Below, in pieces: positions 43,751 to 51,533 of a stretch of 64,000 nucleotides of DNA (position 1 is its first letter; each line of letters starts with the position of its first letter). Made by a program: the position numbers and the translations under genes. Source of the DNA: Streptomyces sp. NBC_01717 (GTDB taxonomy: Bacteria; Actinomycetota; Actinomycetes; Streptomycetales; Streptomycetaceae). The notes beneath the pieces are model-generated. The model ran no database searches. It was not told where the DNA came from and was given only the letters and a program-made list of their open reading frames with translations. The DNA lies in assembly GCF_036248255.1 (NCBI RefSeq), contig NZ_CP109178.1:1364001-1428000 (forward strand). The letters run 5' to 3'.

Positions 43751-44496
43751 GATGGTCCTTCCTGTCGTTCCGTCACGAGTTCCATCGCCCGGCGGACGGC
43801 CGCCGACTGGGCCGGCGCCAGGTCCGCGAAGATGCCGTCCGCCAGACCGCCGGCGTCGTTGTCAGGGAAATGCACCGCCAGGTCGTCGGGAAGTAGGGCC
43901 GCCAGCGCTGCCGCGGCACGGGCCACCCGCGGGTCGTCCGGCTCCTCGTCCGCGAGGGCGTCCAGCAGGCCGTACACCTCCCCCGCGTGCTCCCTCATCC
44001 CGTACAGCGCCGTCATCAGCGAGCCCCGCTCCTCCTCGGGTACCAGGGCGTCGAGGAAGGCAAGGTGCTCCCGGTCCTGCACGGCGGTCGGGGAGTCCGG
44101 CACCTCGCCCAGCCCCACCAGCAGCCGGGCGAACTCCGGCGACACCGGCCCCTCGGCGGCGAACCGCCCGGCCCGCACCTCGGCCAGCAGCGGGGCGAGC
44201 CGTGCCCGCCGCTCCCGGATGACCGCCTCCTGCCGTCCGAGGTCTTCGTCCAGCTCCTCCAGCACCTCCACCAGCTCCCGCGCCTTGTCATCGGCTAGGA
44301 CGTCCCGCACGTCGTCGAGCCCAAGCCCGAGCTCGGTCAGCCGCCGGATCCGGGCGAGCAGGACAGCTTCCCGGATGCCGTACTCGCGATAGCCGTTACT
44401 GCGCCGTACGGGCTCGGGCAACAGCCCGAGATGGTGGTAGTGCCGCACGGCCCGCGGGGTGACCCCGACGAGGGCGGCGATTTCGCCGATTCGCAT
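43747..44496 (-). CDS. MerR-family transcriptional regulator
   Basis: The 249-aa protein has the MerR HTH (MRIGEIAALVGVTPRAVRHY, then HHLGLLPEPVRRSNGYREYG; residues 1-45), a dimer coiled coil (about 80-120) and an acidic/Ala-rich C-terminal domain of about 130 residues for ligand binding. The promoter has the 19-bp spacer typical of MerR-activated genes, with the start codon at the expected transcription start. So the regulator likely activates its own operon with the membrane protein and is translated from a leaderless mRNA. Confidence 0.88.
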   Translation of the reverse strand: MRIGEIAALVGVTPRAVRHYHHLGLLPEPVRRSNGYREYGIREAVLLARIRRLTELGLGLDDVRDVLADDKARELVEVLEELDEDLGRQEAVIRERRARLAPLLAEVRAGRFAAEGPVSPEFARLLVGLGEVPDSPTAVQDREHLAFLDALVPEEERGSLMTALYGMREHAGEVYGLLDALADEEPDDPRVARAAAALAALLPDDLAVHFPDNDAGGLADGIFADLAPAQSAAVRRAMELVTERQEGPS

Positions 44497-44502
44497 GAGC
44501 CC

Positions 44503-44533
44503 AGTACAAACCCTGACGTTGCGGCAAGGTCAA
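44503..44533 (-). promoter_or_regulatory. MerR-type promoter, 19-bp spacer, leaderless
   Basis: On the minus strand TTGACC (44533-44528), 19 bp, TGTACT (44508-44503). The spacer and -35 form a dyad CCTTGAC / GTCAGGG. The ATG (44496) starts 7 bases after the -10, matching the transcription start. Confidence 0.65.
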
Positions 44534-45168
44534 GGGTGCCCTTGAACGGCGGCTGGCCTTTCACGGCGCAACCACGGTGGGGCGGCAGGGGGAGTCTGGG
44601 ACGGTTCGACCTGGCCGCGACGTCAAGGCTTCTACTGAGTGGCACCCGGCCCGAAGCAATCACCGAGCACGCGGGACGATCCCCCGAGAAGCATGCGAGA
44701 TGACCACCACCGAGAAGAACATGGCCCTGCTGCGCGCCACGTACCAGTCCGTGAGGCGGGCGACTGGGGCGAGAACAGCTCGCGCTGGTCGATGCAGGAG
44801 TAGGCCGCGATGGTGGCGTACTCGGCTGCGAGTGCGTACAGGGCAAGGCGCACACGCTCACTGGCGTTGCGCTGCTGGAGTTCCAGCACCTCGGTGCGGC
44901 CTTTGAGAGCTGTAGTCACCAGGGACGTTTGGCCGCCCTGACGGTCATCGGCTTCCACAAGCTGGTTCATGCCGGCCGAGGCGCGGGCCACGTCCGTCAT
45001 GCCTACCGACCGGCGCTGTTTGCCGATGGGGACAGCGGCGGCTGCCGTTCCGGTGGTCGCTTGTCGGTCGGCGAACAGGACACACGGCACACGCGGGACA
45101 ACGTCGCCGTCCTGGCCCTCGGCCGTCCATGTCGGCTCCACGACCTGCCCTTGACCGTCGGACGGCAG
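44534..45168. other. Decayed interval upstream of MerR and GNAT genes
   Basis: About 640 bases. It holds a SnoaL-like 5' fragment (44699-44813). The frames beyond it (about 44820-45150), including a minus-strand one reading NASERVRLALYALAAEYATI, match nothing I recognise and lack start signals. It looks like gene debris. Confidence 0.4.
44699..44813 (+). pseudogene. SnoaL/NTF2-like protein, N-terminal remnant
   Basis: ATG 44699 starts MTTTEKNMALLRATYQSVRR, typical of SnoaL-like polyketide-cyclase/NTF2 proteins (family continuation: GDW...). A one-base frame change near 44758 is needed to read GDWGENSSRWSMQE and then a stop. The remaining 100 or so codons are absent. Confidence 0.35.
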
Positions 45169-45711
45169 CTAGCCCTTCGAGTCCGGCTTCCAGTCCTGGA
45201 CGAGGAGCCCGAGCAGCATCTGGTCCAGGAACTCGCCCAGCACCCAGGCCGAGGAGCGCAGCACGCCCTCGCGGACGAACCCGTTGTGCTCGGCGGAACG
45301 CAGCATCGCGGCGTTGTCCGACAACGTCTCAATCTGCAGCCGCTGCAGGCCGCGCACGACGAAACCGTAGTGGCACAGCACCGCGACCACGTCGGTGCCG
45401 TAGCCCTTGCCGCGCGAGGACGGCAGCAGCCCCAGCCCGATGTGCGCGGACCGGTTGTGATTGTCGATGCCCCACAGCGTCGCGGTACCGACCAGCGTGC
45501 CGCCGTCCAGCTCCACCACGGAGAACGGGACGAGCCCCTGCTCCTTGTCGTCCACGACGAGCCGCGAGTCCTTCGAACCTGGCGTGATCGGCCGCCACGG
45601 CCGGCCTTCGGCCCGCGAGCCGTTGACCACGTCGTCGTAGAGTTCGGCCCGCAGGACCGGGATGTCGTCCTCGTGCCGGGCCCTCAGCCCGACCTTGCTG
45701 CCCTTTAGCAT
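45169..45711 (-). CDS. GNAT-family N-acetyltransferase (RimJ/RimL-like)
   Basis: The 180-aa protein begins MLKGSKVGLRARHEDDIPVL, the usual start of RimJ/RimL-like GNATs, and has ITPGSKDSRLVVDDKE, AHIGLGLLPSSRGKGYGTDVVAVLCHYGFVVRGLQRL (acetyl-CoA loop RGKGYG) and LSDNAAMLRSAEHNGF. It may acetylate a protein N-terminus or a small molecule. It looks intact although its surroundings are decayed. An IS5-like transposase remnant lies directly upstream. Confidence 0.85.
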   Translation of the reverse strand: MLKGSKVGLRARHEDDIPVLRAELYDDVVNGSRAEGRPWRPITPGSKDSRLVVDDKEQGLVPFSVVELDGGTLVGTATLWGIDNHNRSAHIGLGLLPSSRGKGYGTDVVAVLCHYGFVVRGLQRLQIETLSDNAAMLRSAEHNGFVREGVLRSSAWVLGEFLDQMLLGLLVQDWKPDSKG

Positions 45712-45744
45712 GCAAGCTTCCTATCCGACCGGGCTGGTCCGCGG

Positions 45745-45898
45745 CAAACCACCAGAAGATCGGCCCAGTTGGTGCAGCGGCGGTAGCAGATGAGGGCGCT
45801 GGCGATGCTGACGAGGGCCAGGAAATGCTCGGCTTTGCGCTCGTAGCACCTGTGCAGGCGGCGGGAGTTGTTGAGCCAGACAGTGCGCACGAGGTTCT
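45745..45898 (-). pseudogene. IS5-family transposase, C-terminal remnant
   Basis: The frame reads WLNNSRRLHRCYERKAEHFL followed by ALVSIASALICYRRC, the characteristic C-terminal end of IS5-type DDE transposases (R-R-L-x-R-x-Y-E-R, then the ALICYRR helix). Only about 50 codons remain; the DDE core and both terminal repeats are absent. It begins at the stop codon of the VOC gene. Confidence 0.7.
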
Positions 45899-46281
45899 CA
45901 GTGGAGGCAGAGGCAGAACGGATGGCCGGCCGGGTCCGCGTAGATCCGCCAGTTGGCACCCGGGCGGAGCTGGTCCGTCCGCTCCAGCACGGTCGCGCCG
46001 AGGGCGAGCGCCCGCTTCTCCTCTCCGTCGAGATCGTCCACGTCGAAGTCCAGGTGGAGTTGCTGCGGGCGCTCCTGGCCGGGCCATTCGGGCGGTTGGT
46101 AGCCGTCCACCCGCTGGCAGGCCAGCGGTGTCCCCTCGAACCCGTACACCTCGACCCAGTCGGGCGCTTCAGGGTCCGCGATCACCCGGCCGCCGAGCAG
46201 ATCCGCGTAGAACTCAGCGAGCCGTACCGGATCGGCGCAGTCCAACGCGACCGCCTGCAGCTTTCGAATCACTTCCGACAC
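45898..46281 (-). CDS. VOC-superfamily (glyoxalase/bleomycin resistance-like) protein
   Basis: The 127-aa protein (VSEVIRKLQAVALDCADPVR) has two beta-alpha-beta-beta-beta modules; LAEFYADLLGGRV and PQQLHLDFDVDDLD are the first and second halves, ending ADPAGHPFCLCLH. The metal-site pattern (His in QLHLDF, Glu-equivalent near the end) is partly present, so enzymatic activity is possible but not certain. GTG 46281 is the start. The stop lies exactly at the IS5 remnant border, so the last few residues may have been replaced. Confidence 0.75.
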   Translation of the reverse strand: MSEVIRKLQAVALDCADPVRLAEFYADLLGGRVIADPEAPDWVEVYGFEGTPLACQRVDGYQPPEWPGQERPQQLHLDFDVDDLDGEEKRALALGATVLERTDQLRPGANWRIYADPAGHPFCLCLH

Positions 46282-47210
46282 CCTTCGCTCTTCGGCCGCT
46301 TCTGCGACGGCCCCGTACGGGAGGGGTCGTACCCGCCGCGGCGGCGGGCATGCGCGGCGGGACGCCGGACCGCGGCCGAGCTTCACCCAGAAGGGACGCG
46401 GCAGCGGGATCCGCTATCCACTACGCGAACGCCGCCCGCTCACTCCTCGAACCGGCACCCCGAACAACAACCGCCCTGACCACCCACGTCACGACGAATG
46501 AGGCACATTGCACAACACCACACCCAAGCCCCGAATGCACCGCACCCCCCGCCCGTCAACGAACCCAACTCCCCAAACCGGGCTCCCGGAAACGTCGACC
46601 CCCATGCACGCGGAGCCGCCCTGTCCGCCGAATTTCAACACGAAGTAGTTTCAGTTCCGCTGAACTCCGGGCGGTCGGATGACTGGGAAAGAGCCAGTAC
46701 GAGCTTGGGAATCGGGTATGCGGCGTCTCCACGGGGACAGACCGTGGCCGGCTTGCGGCCGGCGGCGACAGGCCGAGCTGACGGTACTCGGCGGCAGTAC
46801 CGACTGGTTCGAAGAGGCCCACGCCGCTGACCTCGTCATACCAGCCCTGACAGTAGGCGACCGCTTTCCTCTCGTAGACCATGACGCTGCAACACGGCGT
46901 TGCGCCAACAACCAGGGCCTGTTGGTTGTCGTGATCACGTGGCGGGTGGGCGGCTACGGAGCCAGATGACGGCGAACCGGCCGCCCGCCGCGGCTGCCCT
47001 TCTTCTTGCGGTGGGCTGCATGGTCAGCTTCGTTCGCAGTCCGCTAACCGCCACCGCGCCGGATCCTGCCGCGGCCACCCATGGCCTGTCACACCGTCAG
47101 ACAGAGGTCCCGATCACGATCTACTGAATGCTTACGTTGGACTTGCCAGGACCCCCGCAAGTCGTGTCTTGCGTATATCCCGTCAATTATTTCGTTCGAT
47201 GCACGATGTA
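46282..47210. other. About 0.9 kb of decayed sequence
   Basis: No intact gene is convincing. A GNAT fragment lies at about 46750-46882. A 53-codon frame at 46966-47127 (MTANRPPAAAALLLAVGCMV; GGAG five bases upstream) could be a small secreted peptide but may be chance. The A+T content rises towards 47130-47240, where the GH71/GH99-like gene has its promoter. Confidence 0.45.
46750..46882 (-). pseudogene. GNAT acetyltransferase remnant
   Basis: The frame reads AVAYCQGWYDEVSGVGLFEP then VGTAAEYRQLGLS, the central GNAT segment usually reading GLFEPVGTHPDHRRRGLG. The glycine loop is degraded and the frame then continues in unrelated sequence. About 45 codons remain. Confidence 0.45.
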
Positions 47211-47239
47211 TTGCGGAACCATAACCGTGTCGTTACGCT
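47211..47239 (+). promoter_or_regulatory. Promoter of GH71/GH99-like gene
   Basis: TTGCGG (47211-47216), 17 bp, TACGCT (47234-47239) in an A+T-richer stretch. Leader of about 75 bases to the ATG at 47323, with a GGAGGAG ribosome binding site. Confidence 0.4.
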
Positions 47240-47322
47240 CCCCGGCACCAGGCTTCCAGTCGCTACGGATGGCCGATCAGCCGCGGAGCGGCGGTAGTTG
47301 ACAGCCGACCGGAGGAGTCCAG

Positions 47323-49296
47323 ATGGGTGTCACGCGCAGGGTCTTCCTGCAGGCCGCGATCGCGGCCACCGCCGCGGGCGGGATCGGGGCCGCAGAGACC
47401 GCGCTGGCGTCGCCGGCCGGCGCCGCCGCCAGTCCGCCCGGCGACGTGGTCGGCAAGGTCACCGTCGGCTACCAGGGCTGGTTCGCGTGTATCGGCGACA
47501 GCGCCCCGATCGACGGCTGGTGGCACTGGAGCCAGAATTGGGGCCAGCCGCCGTCCCGGTCCAACACCGGCATCACCTGCTGGCCGGACATGCGCGAGTA
47601 CGCCCACGGTTACCGGACGGCGTACGCGAGCCTGGGCAACGGCCAGCCGGCCACGCTGTTCTCCTCGTACGACCAGCAGACCGTGGACCTGCACTTCTCC
47701 TGGATGCAGCAGAACGCCATCGACACCGCGGCACTGCAGCGGTTCAACCCCAGCGGTCAGGAGGGGCCCACGCGCGACGGGATGGCGGCGAAGGTCCGCA
47801 GCTCCGCCGAGTCGCACGGCGTGAAGTTCTACATCATGTACGACGTCTCCAACTGGTGGCAGATGCAGTCCGAGATCAAGACGGACTGGACCACCAAGAT
47901 GTCGGCGCACACCTCCTCGTCGGCATACGCGCGCCAGAACGGCAAGCCGGTGGTGTGCATCTGGGGCTTCGGCTTCAACGACGACAACCACCCGTTCTCG
48001 GTCGATGCCTGCCTGGACGTGATCAACTGGTTCAAGGGGCAGGGCTGTTACGTCATCGGTGGGGTGCCGCGCGAGTGGCGGACCGGCGGCGCGGGCACCA
48101 AGACCGGGTACATGGACGTGTACCACGCCTTCAACATGATCTCGCCGTGGATGGTGGGCGCGATCGGCAGTGCCGCGGAGTCCGACAACGCCTACAACAC
48201 CTACACCGTCGGCGACGAGGCGGACTGCGTCGCGCACGGCATGGACTACCAGCCGTGCGTGCTGCCCGGCGACGTCTCGGGCCGACAGCGGGCGCACGGC
48301 GACTTCATGTGGCGGCAGTTCTACAACATGTGCCGGGCCGGGGTGCAGGGCATCTACATCTCGATGTTCGACGAGTACAACGAGGGCAACCAGATCGCCA
48401 AGACCGCCGAGACCCAGGCCTCGGTGCCCACCGACTCCGGGTTCCTCGCCCTCGACGAGGACGGCACCTTCTGCTCCTCGGACTACTACCTGCGGCTGAC
48501 CGGCGACGGCGGCCGGATGCTCAAGGGCCAGATCGCCCTGACCGCGATCCGGCCCACCCCGCCGGTGGCCGGCGGCGGCGACATCACCCCGCCCTCCGCG
48601 CCGGGGTCGCTGCAGGTCACCGGCCACAGCGACACCACGGTCGCGCTGGCCTGGAACGCCGCCGGCGACAACGTCGGGGTCACCGGATACCGGATCATGC
48701 GGGTCAGCGGCTCCACCAGCACCCAGGCCGGGACCGCCACCGGAACCTCCTTCACCGTCACAGGCCTGAGCCCGTCCACCGCCTACACCTTCGAGGTGGT
48801 GACGACCGACGCGGCCGGGAACCTCTCCCAGCCCTCGAACCAGGTCTCCGTCACCACCGACGCCGGCTCAGGCACCATCGATCTGGCGCTGCACAAGCCC
48901 ACGTCGGAGAGCAGCCACACCCAGGTCTACGGGTCGGGGAACGCCACCGACGGAAACCCCAACAGCTACTGGGAGAGCGCGAGCAACGCCTTCCCGCAGT
49001 GGCTCCAGGTGGACCTCCAGGTCGCCACCGGCATCCGCCGGCTGGTCCTGAACCTGCCGCCGTCCACAGCCTGGGGCACCCGCACCCAGACCCTGACGGT
49101 GCTGGGCGCCACCGAAGTCGGCACCTTCACCACCCTGCTGTCCTCGGCCAACTGCACCTTCGACCCGGCGACGGGCAACACCGCGACCCTCACCCTGCCC
49201 GCCTCGGTCACCACCCGCTATGTGCGGCTGAACTTCACCGCCAACACCGGCTGGCCGGCCGGCCAGTGCTCGGGGCTGCAGATCTTCAGCACCTGA
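47323..49296 (+). CDS. Secreted GH71/GH99-like hydrolase with FN3 and discoidin domains
   Basis: The 657-aa protein begins MGVTRRVFLQAAIAATAAGG, a Tat signal (RRxFLQ). The catalytic domain (about 45-405) has VGYQGWFACIGDS, WPDMREY, VKFYIMYDVSNW and GIYISMFDEYNEGNQIAKTA, the pattern of GH71/GH99-related endo-acting enzymes. An FN3 domain (about 425-510: PGSLQVTGHSDTTVALAWNA) and an F5/8-type discoidin/CBM32-like domain (about 525-657: LQVDLQVATGIRRLVLNLPP) follow. GH99 cleaves endo-alpha-mannosides and GH71 alpha-1,3-glucan; here the substrate is undecided. The next gene encodes a GH87-like protein, so fungal alpha-glucan is attractive. Tandem hairpins separate the two. Confidence 0.8.
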   Translation: MGVTRRVFLQAAIAATAAGGIGAAETALASPAGAAASPPGDVVGKVTVGYQGWFACIGDSAPIDGWWHWSQNWGQPPSRSNTGITCWPDMREYAHGYRTAYASLGNGQPATLFSSYDQQTVDLHFSWMQQNAIDTAALQRFNPSGQEGPTRDGMAAKVRSSAESHGVKFYIMYDVSNWWQMQSEIKTDWTTKMSAHTSSSAYARQNGKPVVCIWGFGFNDDNHPFSVDACLDVINWFKGQGCYVIGGVPREWRTGGAGTKTGYMDVYHAFNMISPWMVGAIGSAAESDNAYNTYTVGDEADCVAHGMDYQPCVLPGDVSGRQRAHGDFMWRQFYNMCRAGVQGIYISMFDEYNEGNQIAKTAETQASVPTDSGFLALDEDGTFCSSDYYLRLTGDGGRMLKGQIALTAIRPTPPVAGGGDITPPSAPGSLQVTGHSDTTVALAWNAAGDNVGVTGYRIMRVSGSTSTQAGTATGTSFTVTGLSPSTAYTFEVVTTDAAGNLSQPSNQVSVTTDAGSGTIDLALHKPTSESSHTQVYGSGNATDGNPNSYWESASNAFPQWLQVDLQVATGIRRLVLNLPPSTAWGTRTQTLTVLGATEVGTFTTLLSSANCTFDPATGNTATLTLPASVTTRYVRLNFTANTGWPAGQCSGLQIFST

Positions 49297-49298
49297 CC

Positions 49299-49337
49299 GG
49301 CACCGCGGCCCGCGGTGCCCGGCGCCACCGCGCCGGG
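49299..49337 (+). terminator. Tandem hairpins between the two hydrolase genes
   Basis: GGCACCGC/GCGGTGCC (49299-49319) and the overlapping CCCGGCGC/GCGCCGGG (49318-49337) form two alternative or stacked stem-loops right after the first hydrolase gene. Terminator or processing site. Confidence 0.5.
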
Positions 49338-49394
49338 CCCTCCGCTCCGCCGAGCGTCGCAAGCGTTCACCCTTCCGACAGAAACGAGCATGCG

Positions 49395-51464
49395 ATGTCA
49401 TGGAGCATCACAGGAGCCGCAGCGAGACGGTCCGGCAGAGCATCGCGCAGGGCCGCCGCGGCGGTCGTAGCGGTGACTGCGGCCGCTGTCGGTCTCAGTG
49501 TTCTGGCCGGCGGTACGGCCTTCGCCGGCACAGGCACTGACCGGGCGTCGACCTCCGTTGCGACGCGCGCCGCCCTCGATCCGTCGCTCGTCGCGGGCAG
49601 GGGCGCGAGCGTCGACTTCGTCGAGCAGGAGGCTGAGAACGCCGTGACGAACGGCGCGGTCATCGGCCCGGACCGTACCGCATACACGCTGCCGGCGGAG
49701 GCGTCCGGCCGTATGGCGGTCAAACTGACGCCGAGACAGTACGTCGAATTCACGCTGCCGAGTGCGGCCAACGCGATCACCGTGCGCTACAGCATTCCGG
49801 ACGCGCCGAACGGCGACGGGATCACCGCGCCGCTCGATGTCACGGTGAACGGCAAGAAGCGGTCCACCATGACGCTCACATCGCAGTACGCGTGGCTGTA
49901 CAACCAGTATCCGTTCTCGAACGACCCGAACGCCGGTCTGCTGCACCCCGACTGGTGGATCACCGAGTGCTCCTGTGTACCGAGCGCCACGACGCCGTTC
50001 CCGACGATCACCAAGCCGTTCCGGCCGAACCACTTCTACGACGAGCAGCGCCTCTTGCTCGGCACGAAGTACCGCGCGGGTGACAAGGTGCGGCTGACGG
50101 TTCCCGTCGGGAGCAGAGCCGCGTGGACAGTCATCGACCTGCTCGATTCGCAACTCGTCGGCCTTCCGCACGTCGACCTCTCCGCCGCGAACGTACTGGC
50201 CTTCGGCGCCGATCCGTTCGGCCTGCGCGACTCCGCTACTGCGTTCGAGAAGGCGATCGCGTTCGCGAAGCGCAAGCAGCTCAAGGTGTACATACCGCCG
50301 GGCAGGTACCGGGTGAACCGCCACATCATCGTCGACAACGTGACGATCGTGGGCGCCGGCAACTGGTACACGATCATCAAGGGGCGCCAGGTCGACCTCG
50401 ACACCCCGGCACCTGACGGCTCGGTCCACACCGGCGTCGGCTTCTACGGCAAGGACGCGGCGGACGGTGGCAGTACCAACGTCCATCTCTCCGGCTTCGC
50501 GATCGAGGGTGACGTCCGCGAGCGCATCGACACCGACCAGGTGAACGGCGTCGGAGGGGCGATGAGCGACTCGACCATCGACGGCCTCTACATCCGCCAC
50601 ACCAAGGTGGGCCTATGGTTCGACGGACCGATGTCGAACCTGCGGATCACGAACAACGTCATCGTCGACCAGATCGCCGACGGCCTCAACTTCCACACCG
50701 GCGTGACGGACTCGGTCGTGTCGAACAACTTCATCCGCAACTCGGGTGACGACGGCCTCGCCATGTGGTCCGAAAAGACCGCCAATGCCAATAACACGTT
50801 CGACCACAACACCGTACAGACGCCGGTACTCGCGAACGGCATCGCCATCTACGGCGGCAAGGACAACACCGTCTCGAACAACCTCATCGCCGACCCGATC
50901 CGGGAGGGCAGCGCCATCCAGGTCGGGTCGCGCTTCGGCGCCGAGGCGTTCACCGGGTACCTGCGGATCACCGACAACACCACGGTCCGCGCCGGCACCT
51001 ACGAGCTGAACTGGAACATCGGCCTGGGTGCCATCTGGTTCTACGCGCTGGAGAAGAACATCGCCGCCGACATCCAGGTGACGGGGGATCACTTCCTCGA
51101 CAACACCTACAACGCGATCATGCTGGTCAGCGACTGGCCGGTGAAGGATCTGTACTCGATCACGAACGTGCGTTTCAAGGATATCAAGGTCGACGGTACG
51201 GGCACTTCGGTGGTCAGCGCACGGGTGGCGGGATCCGCGTCCTTCGAGAACGTGGACACTCGCAACGTCGGGGCAGTCGGCGTCAACAACTGCGGGTCGT
51301 TCAACTTCACGGCTGCCGGCTCGGAGTTCTCGCTGACGGATCTCGGCGGGAACGACGGCGGCGGCACCACCGGTCCCTGGCTCGCCCCGTGGGAGCTGCC
51401 GAACACCATCACCTGCAACGACCGTCCGCCGGTGGTCACACCGCCGGCGCCGTCCGCGTGGTGA
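49395..51464 (+). CDS. Secreted GH87-like (mycodextranase/alpha-1,3-glucanase) parallel beta-helix protein
   Basis: The 689-aa protein has a signal peptide (Arg-rich, then AAAVVAVTAAAVGLSVLAGG, cleavage near AFA), an N-terminal CBM35-like beta-sandwich (about 70-215: VDFVEQEAENAVTNGAVIGP, VEFTLPSAANAITVRYSIPD) and a right-handed parallel beta-helix (about 250-640) with many N-x-x turns. SGDDGLAMWSEK and VGLWFDGPMSNLRITNN are the segments that recall GH87 mycodextranases and alpha-1,3-glucanases. Fungal nigeran or alpha-1,3-glucan would be the substrate. It is 98 bases after the GH71/GH99-like gene. Confidence 0.75.
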   Translation: MSWSITGAAARRSGRASRRAAAAVVAVTAAAVGLSVLAGGTAFAGTGTDRASTSVATRAALDPSLVAGRGASVDFVEQEAENAVTNGAVIGPDRTAYTLPAEASGRMAVKLTPRQYVEFTLPSAANAITVRYSIPDAPNGDGITAPLDVTVNGKKRSTMTLTSQYAWLYNQYPFSNDPNAGLLHPDWWITECSCVPSATTPFPTITKPFRPNHFYDEQRLLLGTKYRAGDKVRLTVPVGSRAAWTVIDLLDSQLVGLPHVDLSAANVLAFGADPFGLRDSATAFEKAIAFAKRKQLKVYIPPGRYRVNRHIIVDNVTIVGAGNWYTIIKGRQVDLDTPAPDGSVHTGVGFYGKDAADGGSTNVHLSGFAIEGDVRERIDTDQVNGVGGAMSDSTIDGLYIRHTKVGLWFDGPMSNLRITNNVIVDQIADGLNFHTGVTDSVVSNNFIRNSGDDGLAMWSEKTANANNTFDHNTVQTPVLANGIAIYGGKDNTVSNNLIADPIREGSAIQVGSRFGAEAFTGYLRITDNTTVRAGTYELNWNIGLGAIWFYALEKNIAADIQVTGDHFLDNTYNAIMLVSDWPVKDLYSITNVRFKDIKVDGTGTSVVSARVAGSASFENVDTRNVGAVGVNNCGSFNFTAAGSEFSLTDLGGNDGGGTTGPWLAPWELPNTITCNDRPPVVTPPAPSAW

Positions 51465-51533
51465 TACCAACCGGGGCGAGCAAGGGAAGTCGCTGATCGG
51501 CTTGCCCGGCAGATGATCGAGCGGTCGCTCCTC

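Noticed and set aside
44632..45141. Minus-strand frame with NASERVRLALYALAAEYATI
   Set aside because: Some helical character but no recognised family, no start signals, and lies in decayed sequence.
46966..47127. 53-codon frame with hydrophobic N-terminus and GGAG
   Set aside because: Composition fits a secreted peptide, but the surroundings are debris and no family is recognised; mentioned only in the interval note.
47263..48627. Long minus-strand frame over the GH71/GH99-like gene
   Set aside because: Gly/Val/Arg/His-rich antisense shadow with no domain.
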